Below the pieces are notes generated by a model. The model was not told the DNA's origin. It saw only the letters and a program-made list of their open reading frames with translations, and did no database searches. Shown piece after piece: positions 9,131-16,651 of a DNA stretch of 64,000 nucleotides. Source of the DNA: Luteimonas suaedae (lineage in GTDB: Bacteria; Pseudomonadota; Gammaproteobacteria; Xanthomonadales; Xanthomonadaceae); NCBI RefSeq assembly GCF_008312895.1, contig NZ_VSSP01000015.1:19157-83156 (forward strand), given 5' to 3'. Position 1 is the stretch's first letter, and the number at the start of each line of letters is the position of its first letter. Made by a program: the position numbers and the translations under genes.

Positions 9131-9508
9131 TCATCTGCCCGAGTAGGTCACGGCCTCGATCTTGTTGCCGTCGGGATCGCGGACGAACGCACCGTAGTAG
9201 TTCGGGTTGTACTCGGGTCGGAGCCCGGGGACGCCGTCGCTGACGCCGCCGTTGTCCAGGGCCACGCGATGGAACGTGTCCACCTGCGCGCGACTGCCGG
9301 CCGCGAATGCGATGTGCACGCCGTTGCCCGGGGTCGCGGGTGTGCCGTCGACCGGGGTGACCAGGCTGAAGAGGAAGGTGCCGGCACCGTAGTGCAGTTC
9401 GCCGACGTCCTGTTCGAGCAGGCGCAGGCCGACGACGGCGAGCACCGGGTCATAGAACGCGCGGGCGCGCGCGACGTCGTTGGTACCGAGCGAGACGTGA
9501 TGGATCAT
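9131..9508 (-). CDS. VOC-family (glyoxalase-like) protein
   Basis: A 125-residue single-domain vicinal-oxygen-chelate protein. It starts with IHHVSLGTNDVARARAFY, a typical first beta-alpha unit with metal-binding His, and ends with FVRDPDGNKIEAV, the second half with the usual Glu ligand. Such proteins include glyoxalase I relatives, dioxygenases and resistance proteins; the substrate cannot be told. The ORF stays open far upstream, but the ATG at 9508 has AGGAG six bases before it and begins exactly at the family N-terminus. The RES toxin gene ends 74 bases upstream, so read-through from the toxin-antitoxin operon is possible. Confidence 0.9.
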   Translation of the reverse strand: MIHHVSLGTNDVARARAFYDPVLAVVGLRLLEQDVGELHYGAGTFLFSLVTPVDGTPATPGNGVHIAFAAGSRAQVDTFHRVALDNGGVSDGVPGLRPEYNPNYYGAFVRDPDGNKIEAVTYSGR

Positions 9509-9582
9509 GCGGCGCTCCTGTGCCGGATGGGAACGCCCACAGGGTATGTCGCGGGCGTAGAAGACCGGTGACGGCGACGCGG

Positions 9583-10284
9583 CTATCGATTGCGCCGCAG
9601 ATCGCTCACATGCAGTATGCGCTCCACCACGCCGGGCGTGCGTTCGACGGTGACGGTCTGCGCGATCGCATCGATGCGATAGGTCAGGTAGTGCTGCAGC
9701 AGCGGTTGGCTCAGCGGCTCGGCGCGGAACGCCGCCAGGCAACTGCCGTCCGGCCAGCGCGCCGAGGGATACAGCAGGCCGGGCAGGCCCTGGGCGGCGG
9801 CGTGCTTGCCGATGGCCTGGGTGGCGGCGTAGTCGTCGTCGAGCAGTTCGGGGTGTTCGGCCTCCTTGCCGCGCAGTTCCAGGAACAGGCCGCGGGCGCG
9901 CACCTCGTACACCGCGCGGTAGCGGGTGACCGGCGCGGTCACGCCTTCGATCGCGGCCAGCTGCCGCAGCTGGTGCCAGCAGGTCTCGGCGATGCCGGTG
10001 GCGGCGTCCAGGGCGCCGTACCAGACGCGCACGCTGCCGTCGCCGTAGCGACTGGCGACGGTGCCGTCGCTGGTGAAGGGATAGCCGATGGCCTGCGAGT
10101 AGTGCAGGCCGCGGTCGACCACGCCGGTGCGGGCCGGCCGCATGCGCAGGTCCGCGGCCAGTGCCGCGGCGCGGCCGGCGCCGTCGGGCACCAGGTCGTC
10201 GAACAGGTCCGCCGATACCCGCAGCGAGGTGATGTTGCGCAGCAGCCGGCCGTCGAAGTCGGTCAGCCGGTCGTACAGCGACAT
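9583..10284 (-). CDS. RES-domain NAD+-degrading toxin
   Basis: This 233-residue protein has the RES domain: an N-terminal Arg region (RNITSLR), GYPFTSDGTVASRYGDG, the Glu of ETCWHQLRQL, and PSARWPDGSCLAAF near the C-terminus with the Arg, Glu and Ser residues that name the family. RES toxins act as NAD+ phosphorylases or glycohydrolases and stop growth by draining NAD+. The cognate antitoxin gene ends with TAA immediately before this ATG, with no gap. It is slightly longer than most RES toxins (about 150-230 residues). It is the second gene of a type II toxin-antitoxin operon. Confidence 0.9.
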   Translation of the reverse strand: MSLYDRLTDFDGRLLRNITSLRVSADLFDDLVPDGAGRAAALAADLRMRPARTGVVDRGLHYSQAIGYPFTSDGTVASRYGDGSVRVWYGALDAATGIAETCWHQLRQLAAIEGVTAPVTRYRAVYEVRARGLFLELRGKEAEHPELLDDDYAATQAIGKHAAAQGLPGLLYPSARWPDGSCLAAFRAEPLSQPLLQHYLTYRIDAIAQTVTVERTPGVVERILHVSDLRRNR

Positions 10285-10698
10285 TTACTGGCCCCGCTGG
10301 AAATCGACGAAGCGCGCGATCCGCGCCAGCCCCACCAGGCCTTCCTCGAGCATCACCTCGAGCGGCGTGCGCCCGTCGAGCATCCGGTTGCGCCGGCGCA
10401 CCCAGCCGAAGCGCAGCTCCGGATCCTCGGGGAACAGCAGGCGCAGGCCCTTGTGGATGCCGAGCAGGTAGCCGGCGCGGTCGAGGGTGTCGCGACTGTT
10501 GGGCAGCGCGCGTTCGCCGCGACGGTATTGCGCCAGGACCTTGCGGCTCTCGGGGCTCATGCCGAGCAGGGCCAGCTGCTGTTCGGTCGGCAGCGCCCAT
10601 TGCTCGAACAGGGCAGCGAGGATCCGGGCGAGATCGCGGCGAGCGTCATCCCGGGCGAGGTCGGGGATACCGGGGAGGGCGTGGGCGGGTGTGGACAT
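10285..10698 (-). CDS. Xre/MbcA/ParS-type antitoxin
   Basis: A 137-residue antitoxin. The N-terminal part (about residues 15-75) is an Xre-like helix-turn-helix with LALLGMSPESRKVLAQYRRG. The C-terminal part (about 80-137) is the MbcA/ParS toxin-binding domain with RRRNRMLDGRTPLEVM and a final FVDFQRGQ. The C-terminal end normally plugs the NAD+ pocket of the RES toxin, and the DNA-binding part represses the operon. It directly precedes the RES gene, which is the standard order. Its upstream region holds a good -10 box, and further upstream lies a composite GTAGGAGC repeat element. Confidence 0.9.
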   Translation of the reverse strand: MSTPAHALPGIPDLARDDARRDLARILAALFEQWALPTEQQLALLGMSPESRKVLAQYRRGERALPNSRDTLDRAGYLLGIHKGLRLLFPEDPELRFGWVRRRNRMLDGRTPLEVMLEEGLVGLARIARFVDFQRGQ

Positions 10699-10725
10699 GA
10701 GAGGGTCGCCTGTGTACGTGGCAAC

Positions 10726-10754
10726 ATAATAAGGAGATATAACCCCAAAATCCA
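10726..10754 (-). promoter_or_regulatory. Candidate promoter of the Xre-RES operon
   Basis: On the minus strand TGGATT and TATTAT are separated by 17 bases, 28 bases before the antitoxin ATG. The -10 box matches the consensus at five of six positions; the -35 box is weak. The surrounding sequence is strikingly AT-rich for this genome. The antitoxin probably binds here, but no clear dyad is seen. Confidence 0.4.
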
Positions 10755-10812
10755 GGAGGCTGTGGAATCTTGTTCAGGGCCGGGAGACACACTCCGGGGG
10801 CGGCCCCTCTTC

Positions 10813-11056
10813 GTAGGAGCGCGCCATGCGCGCGATGCCGCGGGCATTTCACCGGCCCGGGATTCCGGCCACCGGCGCGCCTGCCGGCTCGCGACCGGAG
10901 CGCCGATGGCTGGGGCCTGTGGACGTCACCCGCATCGCATGCAGGGGCGCATGCGGTACAGCAATTCGAATGCCGAAGGGCGTGGCAGGCGCGCGGGCGT
11001 CGCGAATTGCGTCGGCGCGGCAATGGCGGGGCATCGCGCGTATGGCGCGCTCCTAC
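10813..11056. repeat. Composite GTAGGAGC inverted-repeat element A (244 bp)
   Basis: It begins with GTAGGAGCGCGCCATGCG and ends with the near-exact reverse complement (GCGCGCTCCTAC). Each end can itself fold, because GCGCGCCATGCGCGC is close to palindromic. The interior of about 190 bp is similar to that of element B at 13133-13356, so these two are copies of one composite element rather than chance pairs. Related shorter copies occur at five more places in the window. The ends look like REP sequences in BIME-like pairs. Confidence 0.85.
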
Positions 11057-11102
11057 GGTGGCAGCCTTGCTGGCGGGCAACAGTCCCCAGGGGAGACGAG
11101 CG

Positions 11103-11132
11103 AAAAAAAGGGCGCGACTCGCGTCGCGCCCG
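11103..11132 (-). terminator. Rho-independent terminator of the lipoprotein gene
   Basis: On the minus strand, GGGCGCGAC, loop GCGA, then GTCGCGCCC form a perfect 9-bp stem followed directly by seven T residues. It lies 42 bases after the stop of the lipoprotein gene at 11174. This is the clearest intrinsic terminator in the window. Confidence 0.9.
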
Positions 11133-11173
11133 TGCTTGCCCGCCTTGCGGCGATGAAATCGGTGATTCGGCGG

Positions 11174-11665
11174 TTACTCGACGGTGAACTCGCGGGTCTG
11201 TACCACGGCGTCGTTGAGCAGGATCTCGAGCTTGTATTTGCCTTCCGGCCACGGCTCGGGATTGTTGATGCGGAAATTGGTCACGCCGGTGCCGCTGAAG
11301 CTGAGCGTCTCGCTGCTCTCGTCGACCAGCTGGCCATCCTGGTAGGTCCAGCGCGCGACGAGCGTGCCGTCGACGTTGGCGCCGGGATCGCTGGTGGCGG
11401 TGCTGACCGAGGCGATGATGGTGTCGTCGGTGGGCGCGAAGCTGGTCTTGGGTTCGGCGACGGGCGCGTTCTCCGCGGCTTCGGTGCCGAGCTGGACGTC
11501 GATGACCGTGGCGCTGGCGGCCGGTGCGGCGGGCTCGGCGGCCGGTGCCGGTTCGGTGGCCGGTGGCGTCGTCGGCGTGGCGGCGGTGTCCTCTTGCTGG
11601 CGGCAGCCGGCCAGGGCGATGGCGCCGAACAGGGCGGCGGTCAGGATCGGGGTGAGGCGCTGCAT
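11174..11665 (-). CDS. Predicted lipoprotein, unknown function
   Basis: This 163-residue protein begins with a lipoprotein signal (lipobox LAGC at about residues 18-21), continues with a low-complexity linker rich in Ala, Pro, Thr and Glu (about 25-52) and ends with a compact domain of about 100 residues. That domain includes TLVARWTYQDGQLVD and EPWPEGKYKLEILL, which suggests an Ig-like beta-sandwich. I do not recognise a named family. The start at 11665 has AAGGAA nine bases upstream. The LysM gene ends 50 bases upstream and a strong terminator follows, so the two may share a transcript. A periplasmic or outer-membrane location is expected. Confidence 0.8.
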   Translation of the reverse strand: MQRLTPILTAALFGAIALAGCRQQEDTAATPTTPPATEPAPAAEPAAPAASATVIDVQLGTEAAENAPVAEPKTSFAPTDDTIIASVSTATSDPGANVDGTLVARWTYQDGQLVDESSETLSFSGTGVTNFRINNPEPWPEGKYKLEILLNDAVVQTREFTVE

Positions 11666-11715
11666 GGCGGCATTCCTTGTGTGTGGCCGGATAAGGCGGA
11701 AACGAGGTGGGGCGG

Positions 11716-12081
11716 TCAAGCCGCGTCGGGCGCGTCGTCGTCGAGGTCCGGAATCCGGAGCGTCTGCCCGGGATGGATGAGATCGGGGTTGTCCAGCTGA
11801 TCGCGGTTGGCCTCGAAGATCGCCTTCCAGTGCTTGGCCGAACCGTAGACCTGCTTGGAGATCTGCGACAACGTGTCGCCCTTCGCGACGGTGTGGCTGC
11901 GGGTGTTGCCGGCACCCGCTTCGGTGGAATCGGTGGACGAGCGGACCTTGCTGAAATCCGCCTGCGGGGCCGCCGCCTCGGTGCTGTCGACGCGGCTGCC
12001 GACCTTGGAGAAATCAGCCTTGCCGCTGCCCGTCGACGGCGACAGGGTCTGGGGCTCGTCGGATTTCGGGGGCTTGCTCAT
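11716..12081 (-). CDS. LysM-domain protein
   Basis: This 121-residue protein consists of a disordered N-terminal part with two copies of an ADFSKVxSxxDSTEA repeat (about residues 22-55) and one C-terminal LysM domain ([19 protein letters not shown] to [14 protein letters not shown], about 62-112). LysM binds peptidoglycan sugars. There is no signal peptide, so it resembles cytoplasmic or non-classically located LysM proteins such as the YgaU/LysM group. The start at 12081 is preceded by GGAG five bases away. The lipoprotein gene follows 50 bases downstream in the same direction. Confidence 0.88.
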   Translation of the reverse strand: MSKPPKSDEPQTLSPSTGSGKADFSKVGSRVDSTEAAAPQADFSKVRSSTDSTEAGAGNTRSHTVAKGDTLSQISKQVYGSAKHWKAIFEANRDQLDNPDLIHPGQTLRIPDLDDDAPDAA

Positions 12082-12210
12082 GGACGGACTCCGCTTGCCG
12101 GATTGCAGGCGTGAGCGTCCCACGCGGCCTGTTAAGGAATCATTGCGGCACCGTGAACCCGATGTGGGAATTTCATTGCGGTTGGGGCGCCGTTGCCTGC
12201 GCCGGCGCGA

Positions 12211-13026
12211 CTACTGCCGCGATTCGCGCCTCGGCGCAGGGGCCGCCAGCCCGGGCGTGCCGCGCCAGGGATTGATGTCGAGCCCGCCGCGCCGGGTGTA
12301 GCGCGCCTCGACCGACAGCGACTGCGGGCGGCAGCGGGCGAGCAGGTCGACGAAGATGCGTTCGACGCACTGCTCGTGGAAGTCGGCGTGGTCGCGGAAC
12401 GACACCAGGTAGCGCAGCAGGCCGGTGCGATCGATGCGCGGGCCGCGGTAGGCGATGCGCACGCTGGCCCAGTCGGGCTGGCCGGTGACCGGGCAGTTGG
12501 ACTTGAGCAGGTCCGAGCGCAGTGTTTCGTCCCCGGGATCGGCGGCATCGGCGCGCAGGTGGCCGGGGTCGGGCGGACCGTAAGCGTCGATGTCGATGTC
12601 GAGCGCGTCGATGCTGGTGTCTGCGTCGACATCTGCATCGCCGGCCGGCAGGCCGAACGCAACTGCCACCGCGCCGCCGGCGGCCTGCGACAGGTCGCCG
12701 GCGATCCGCGCGCGGACGTCGGCGTCGCTGTCGAAGCGGGTGGCGTTGAACGAGTTGAGGTACAGCTTGAGCGACTTCGACTCGACCAGCCGCGGCGAAT
12801 CAGCCGGCACGGTGAAGGTGGCGGTGGCGACCCGGGGCTTGCCGCGGGCATCGAGCCAGCCGAGTTCGTAGGCGTGCCACCGGTCGTGGCCGATGAACGG
12901 CAGCGCATCGCCAAGGCCGAGCGCATCGCGGCCGAGCTTGCGCGCGATCGGATACAGCAGCGAGGCGTCGTAGTGGCGTGGGTAGGCGGTCTCGCGGCCG
13001 AGGACCGGGGTACGGGGGGCATCCAT
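12211..13026 (-). CDS. queF: NADPH-dependent 7-cyano-7-deazaguanine reductase
   Basis: QueF reduces preQ0 to preQ1 in queuosine synthesis. The 271-residue length is that of the long two-domain type. Visible signatures are the QueF motif [13 protein letters not shown] (residues 82-94), which binds NADPH, the catalytic Cys178 in SNCPVTG, and [10 protein letters not shown] near residue 225 with the conserved Glu and His. The segment around residues 128-148 is unusually rich in Asp and Ala and looks like a loop expansion. It is a single gene: a composite repeat element lies upstream and the LysM gene is 129 bases downstream. Confidence 0.96.
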   Translation of the reverse strand: MDAPRTPVLGRETAYPRHYDASLLYPIARKLGRDALGLGDALPFIGHDRWHAYELGWLDARGKPRVATATFTVPADSPRLVESKSLKLYLNSFNATRFDSDADVRARIAGDLSQAAGGAVAVAFGLPAGDADVDADTSIDALDIDIDAYGPPDPGHLRADAADPGDETLRSDLLKSNCPVTGQPDWASVRIAYRGPRIDRTGLLRYLVSFRDHADFHEQCVERIFVDLLARCRPQSLSVEARYTRRGGLDINPWRGTPGLAAPAPRRESRQ

Positions 13027-13132
13027 CGCGCCATTTTAGCGCCGCCGGTCGCCACGGTTACGCCGCGACATGAACCGCCCGCTGCCGTCCAACGGGCCAC
13101 GCGCGCGCCTTCCGGCATTCCAGCCGCCGCCC

Positions 13133-13356
13133 GTAGGAGCGCGCCATGCGCGCGATGCCGCGGGCATTTCGCCGCCACGGGATTCCGGTCACCCGCGCGC
13201 CCTCCGGCTCGCGACGGAACCGCCGATGCCCGGGATCGTCACCAGCACGGCGCATCCGGGCGGTGCGGGTGCCGGAAGGGTGCGGCAGGCGCGCCGGAAT
13301 CGCGAATGCGTTGGCGCAGCCGTGCCCGCGGCATCGCGCGCATGGCGCGCTCCTAC
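13133..13356. repeat. Composite GTAGGAGC inverted-repeat element B (224 bp)
   Basis: Same ends as element A (GTAGGAGCGCGCC at the left, GGCGCGCTCCTAC at the right). The interior is similar: both carry GGGATTCCGG then GCGCGCC, CCGGCTCGCGAC and CGCCGATG at matching spacing. It occupies most of the gap between queF and the M20 hydrolase gene, ending 20 bases after the hydrolase stop. It could fold in RNA and act as a 3' stabiliser or attenuator. Confidence 0.85.
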
Positions 13357-13375
13357 GAACGGATATGCGCGACGA

Positions 13376-14704
13376 TCAGCTCTCGCCGTCGTGCAGGTAA
13401 TCCAGTGCCACCTGCAGCATCGCCCGGAAGCCGAGGTCGAGCGCGGATTCGTCGACGTCGAACTGCGGCGAATGATTGCTCGGCGCCGCGGCCGGATCCT
13501 CGCCCACCGGCGTGGCGCCGACGAAGAAGAACAGTCCCGGCACCTGTTGCGCGTACAGCGAGAAATCCTCGGCGCCCATGATCAGCGGCAGTTCGACCAG
13601 CTTGCCGGCGCCGGCCGCGGCGGCCAGGCTCGGGCGCATGCGCTCGGTCAGCGCTTCGTTGTTGAAGGTGACCGGATTGCCGGCGTCCGCCGGGATCTGC
13701 GCCTCGACCGTGGCGCCGTTGGCGGCGGCCACGTGCTCGGCGATGTGGTTCAGCCGCGCGAACACGTCCTTGCGCATGTCCTCGTCGAAGGTGCGGATGG
13801 TGCCGACTAGCTCCACCTCGTCGGGAATGATGTTGTAGCGGATGCCGCCGTTGATCGCGCCGAAGGTGACCACCACCGGCTGCTTGCTGATGTCCATCTG
13901 CCGGCTGACGATGGTCTGCGCCTGGGAGATGATCTGCGCGCTGGCGACGATCGGGTCCACCCCGCCCCATGGCCGCGAACCGTGCGTCTGCCGGCCGATC
14001 ACCTTCAGGCCGAAGCGGTCGGACGCGGCCATCATCGGCCCGGCGCGCACGCCGACCTGGTCGGCGTTGAGGGTGCTGAAGACGTGCAGGCCGAACACCG
14101 CGTCGGGCGTGAACTCCTCGAACACGCCTTCCTTCAGCATCAGCGCCGCGCCGCCCTCCTCGCCTTCGGGCGCGCCCTCCTCGGCCGGCTGGAACACGAA
14201 CAGGATCTCGCCCGGCAGTTCCTCGCGCATGCCCACCAGTGCCTCGGCCACGCCCATCAGGATCGCGGTGTGGGCGTCATGGCCGCAGGCGTGCATCACC
14301 CCGGTGGTCTGGCCGCGGTAGGTGTCGGTGACCTTGGAGGCGAACGGCAGCCCGGTCTGCTCGGTGACCGGCAGCGCGTCCATGTCGGCGCGCAGCGCGA
14401 TGCGCGGGCCGGGCCTGCCGCCCTTGAGCACCGCGGTCACGCCGGTGTGGGCGATGCCGGTCTTCGGCTCCAGTCCCAGCGACCGCAGGTGCTCGGCGAC
14501 CAGCTCCCCGGTGCGCGTCTCGCGATTGCTGAGCTCGGGATGCGCATGGATGTCACGGCGCCAGGCGACCACCTTGTCCTGCAGCGCCTGCGCGGCGGTG
14601 ACGACTTCTGCGCGCGGCGCGGCGGGGTCCTGGGCGGCCGCTGTCGCCGCGGCGAAGGATGCGATCGCCAGCAGCGCGGCGGCGAAACGGACACAAACGG
14701 ACAT
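13376..14704 (-). CDS. Secreted M20-family amidohydrolase
   Basis: A 442-residue zinc hydrolase of the M20D group (hippurate hydrolase, IAA-amino acid hydrolase relatives). A signal peptide occupies about residues 1-25 (AAATAAAQ), so it acts in the periplasm or outside. Metal-site residues are seen in HAHPELS, HACGHDAHTA and PAEEGAPEGEEGG, and the C-terminal HSPQFD is typical. It cleaves N-acyl or other amide bonds of small molecules; the real substrate is unknown. The start at 14704 has TGGAG upstream and matches the signal peptide. The frame stays open to 14959 through repeat DNA, which is not coding. Confidence 0.93.
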   Translation of the reverse strand: MSVCVRFAAALLAIASFAAATAAAQDPAAPRAEVVTAAQALQDKVVAWRRDIHAHPELSNRETRTGELVAEHLRSLGLEPKTGIAHTGVTAVLKGGRPGPRIALRADMDALPVTEQTGLPFASKVTDTYRGQTTGVMHACGHDAHTAILMGVAEALVGMREELPGEILFVFQPAEEGAPEGEEGGAALMLKEGVFEEFTPDAVFGLHVFSTLNADQVGVRAGPMMAASDRFGLKVIGRQTHGSRPWGGVDPIVASAQIISQAQTIVSRQMDISKQPVVVTFGAINGGIRYNIIPDEVELVGTIRTFDEDMRKDVFARLNHIAEHVAAANGATVEAQIPADAGNPVTFNNEALTERMRPSLAAAAGAGKLVELPLIMGAEDFSLYAQQVPGLFFFVGATPVGEDPAAAPSNHSPQFDVDESALDLGFRAMLQVALDYLHDGES

Positions 14705-14865
14705 CGGCGAACTCCAGGCAAGGGACCGGGCGATGCTAACCCGAGCGTCTAAATGTCGTGAAACCGTCCCGCATCGCCGGCGCGTGCCCGACGCGCCTCT
14801 CTTGGGGACTCTCCCCGTGGCGATCGGTGCCGAGATCCTGACGGCGGCCGGGCACAGCCGCCTCC

Positions 14866-14972
14866 GTAGGAGCGTGCCATGCGCGCGATGCCGGCGGGTT
14901 CGGACGCGCCCGGAATCGCCGCCGACCCCCGCCGGAGCCTCCCGCGGCTTCGCGGCCATGGGCCGCTCCTAC
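14866..14972. repeat. GTAGGAGC inverted-repeat element C (107 bp)
   Basis: A shorter member: GTAGGAGCGTGCCATGCG at the left and GGCCGCTCCTAC at the right, with a GC-rich interior unlike that of elements A and B. Fifteen bases separate it from element D. Confidence 0.8.
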
Positions 14973-14987
14973 GAAGGCGGCTGTTCC

Positions 14988-15118
14988 GTAGGAGCGCGCC
15001 ATGCGCGCAATGTCCGCGCCAAACGACGATACGGTAGCGGTTTCGGACACGCTGCGGTTGCCGAAGCCGTGCCGACTGGGCCGACGATGCCGGTTTCGCG
15101 CGCATGGCGCGCTCCTAC
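14988..15118. repeat. GTAGGAGC inverted-repeat element D (131 bp)
   Basis: The left end is GTAGGAGCGCGCCATGCG, the right end GGCGCGCTCCTAC. With element C it fills the 463-bp gap between the M20 hydrolase and nrdB, where I see no gene. Placed just after the nrdB stop, it may also serve as a transcript-end structure. Confidence 0.8.
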
Positions 15119-15167
15119 GGGATCGGCGCCCTGGATCCGGAACGCATCACCGCCCGGACGGGACCGC

Positions 15168-16229
15168 TCAGAACGCCTCGTCGAACGCCACCTCGCCCTG
15201 CACGCCGACCTGGTAGGCGGACACGCGCCGCTCGAAGAAGTTGGTCAGCTCCTGCACGTCCTGCAGGTCCATGAAGCCGAACGGGTTGTGCGAACCGAAG
15301 TGTTTGGGAAATCCCAGTTGCGCCAGGCGCTGGTCGGCGCAGTACTGCAGGTATTCGCGCATGTCCTTGATCGACAGCCCGGCGACGCCGCCGGACAGCG
15401 TATCCTCGGCGAACGCGACCTCGCAGTCGACCGCCTCGCGCAGCATCTCCACCACCTGCGCCTTGAAGACCTCGTCGACCAGGTCCGGCTCCTCCTCGCG
15501 CGCGGTGCGGATCACCTCGAACGCGAACGCCATGTGGCAGCTCTCGTCGCGGAACACCCAGTTGGTGCCGGCGGCCAGGCCGTTGAGCAGCCCGCGCGAG
15601 CGCAGGTAGTAGACGTACGCGAAGGCGCCGAAGAAGAACAGGCCCTCGATGCAGGCGGCGAAGCACACCAGGTTGAGCAGGAATTGCTGGCGCTGTTCGC
15701 GTGTCTCGATCCGTCGCAGGTCCTGGATCGAGTCGATCCACTTGAAGCAGAACTCAGCCTTCTTGCGGATCGACGGGATGTTCTCGGTGGCGGCGAAGGC
15801 CTTGGCGCGCGCGTCCGGGTCCGGCAGGTAGGTGTCGAGCAGCGTCAGGTAGAACTGCACGTGCAGCGCTTCCTCGTACAGCTGCCGCGACAGGTACATG
15901 CGCGCCTCGGGCGCGTTGATGTGGGTGTAGAGGTTGAGCACCAGGTTGTTGGAAACGATCGAGTCGCCGGTGGCGAAGAACGCGACCAGGCGCTCGATCA
16001 GGTGGCGCTCGGCCGGTCCGAGCTTGTGCTTCAGGTCGTGGGTGTCGAGCGAGAAGTCCACTTCCTCCACCGTCCAGGTATTGCGGATGGCGTCGCGGTA
16101 CATCTCGTAGAACTGCGGATAGCGCATGGGGCGCAGGGTGAGTTCGAAGCCGGGATCGAGAAGGCGAGGAGTGAGTGAAGAGGAGTGAGAAACGAGAGAT
16201 GATGGCGCTGTGCCGACATTGGAGGTCAT
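15168..16229 (-). CDS. nrdB: Class Ia ribonucleotide reductase beta subunit
   Basis: The 353-residue radical-generating subunit. Di-iron ligands follow the family pattern: Asp89 in ATGDS, Glu120 and His123 in YEEALH, and a later ExxH in DESCHMAF. Tyr127, four residues after His123, is in the tyrosyl-radical position, so this is a standard Fe-Tyr enzyme. Conserved sequence begins only at about residue 23 (LLDPGFELTLRPMRYP). Residues 10-22 are read from one arm of the GAGTGAGAAACGAG inverted repeat, and the start codon is back to back with the divergent four-helix-bundle gene. There is no Shine-Dalgarno site for this start, so expression may depend on an unusual initiation or a new promoter. 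nrdA lies upstream, separated by the insertion. Confidence 0.95.
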   Translation of the reverse strand: MTSNVGTAPSSLVSHSSSLTPRLLDPGFELTLRPMRYPQFYEMYRDAIRNTWTVEEVDFSLDTHDLKHKLGPAERHLIERLVAFFATGDSIVSNNLVLNLYTHINAPEARMYLSRQLYEEALHVQFYLTLLDTYLPDPDARAKAFAATENIPSIRKKAEFCFKWIDSIQDLRRIETREQRQQFLLNLVCFAACIEGLFFFGAFAYVYYLRSRGLLNGLAAGTNWVFRDESCHMAFAFEVIRTAREEEPDLVDEVFKAQVVEMLREAVDCEVAFAEDTLSGGVAGLSIKDMREYLQYCADQRLAQLGFPKHFGSHNPFGFMDLQDVQELTNFFERRVSAYQVGVQGEVAFDEAF

Positions 16230-16651
16230 ATGCATTACCGGAAGACGGTGGTATGGAGTAAGGCGATGGAGGTTGCGCAGGAAACGTACCGGCTGGTGCC
16301 TTTGCTGCCGCGAGAAGAAACCTATGGCGTCCGCAGCCAGATGACGCGGGCAGTGGTGTCAGTACCCTGCAATATTGCCGAGGGCTGGACGAGGGAATCG
16401 AAGAAGGAAAAGGCCCAGTTCCTGGCGATCGCCCAAGGTTCGGCGGCTGAACTGGAAACGCTCCTGACCTTGTGCGAGCAGCTCGGCTGGTTTCCGGAGC
16501 CGAGTACAGCGAGACTCCGGCAGCAACTGGATGAAGTCAGCCGCATGCTGACGACCCTGCGACGCAGGAGCAGGAACGAACGAGCGAGAAACGAGTGACC
16601 GCTTGTTTTCTGCTTTTACTCATTTCTCACTCCTCATTTCTCACTCCTATT
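16166..16651. mobile_element. Inverted-repeat element carrying a four-helix-bundle gene
   Basis: The arms are 16166-16196 (GAGTGAG, then GAGGAGTGAGAAACGAG) and 16611-16651 (the reverse complement, reading AGTGAGAAATGAGTAAAA on the minus strand). They flank the gene at 16230-16598. The left arm lies inside the nrdB reading frame and the right arm ends at the nrdA stop codon. The same arms occur at 19358-19454 and 55206-55457 without a gene. No transposase is inside, and I see no clear target duplication. It separates nrdA from nrdB, which are normally adjacent. Confidence 0.7.
16230..16598 (+). CDS. Four-helix-bundle protein (S23/IVP family)
   Basis: A 122-residue all-helical protein of the family first seen in intervening sequences of 23S rRNA genes (TIGR02436 type). 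The family signature is visible: VWSKAMEVAQETYRL in helix 1, the central VPCNIAEGWTRES, and long helices with SAAELETLL and LDEVSRMLTTLRRR. The function is unknown; relatives such as the Avd accessory of diversity-generating retroelements bind nucleic acid or a reverse transcriptase. GGAGG lies four bases before the ATG. Start codons of this gene and nrdB are adjacent on opposite strands (CATATG). The last residues (NERARNE) are read from repeat-like sequence. No reverse transcriptase or rRNA is nearby. Confidence 0.9.
   Translation: MHYRKTVVWSKAMEVAQETYRLVPLLPREETYGVRSQMTRAVVSVPCNIAEGWTRESKKEKAQFLAIAQGSAAELETLLTLCEQLGWFPEPSTARLRQQLDEVSRMLTTLRRRSRNERARNE

Noticed and set aside
14704..14959. 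Longer M20 amidohydrolase start
   Set aside because: The extension runs through GTAGGAGC repeat DNA and would bury the signal peptide. The ATG at 14704 has a ribosome site.
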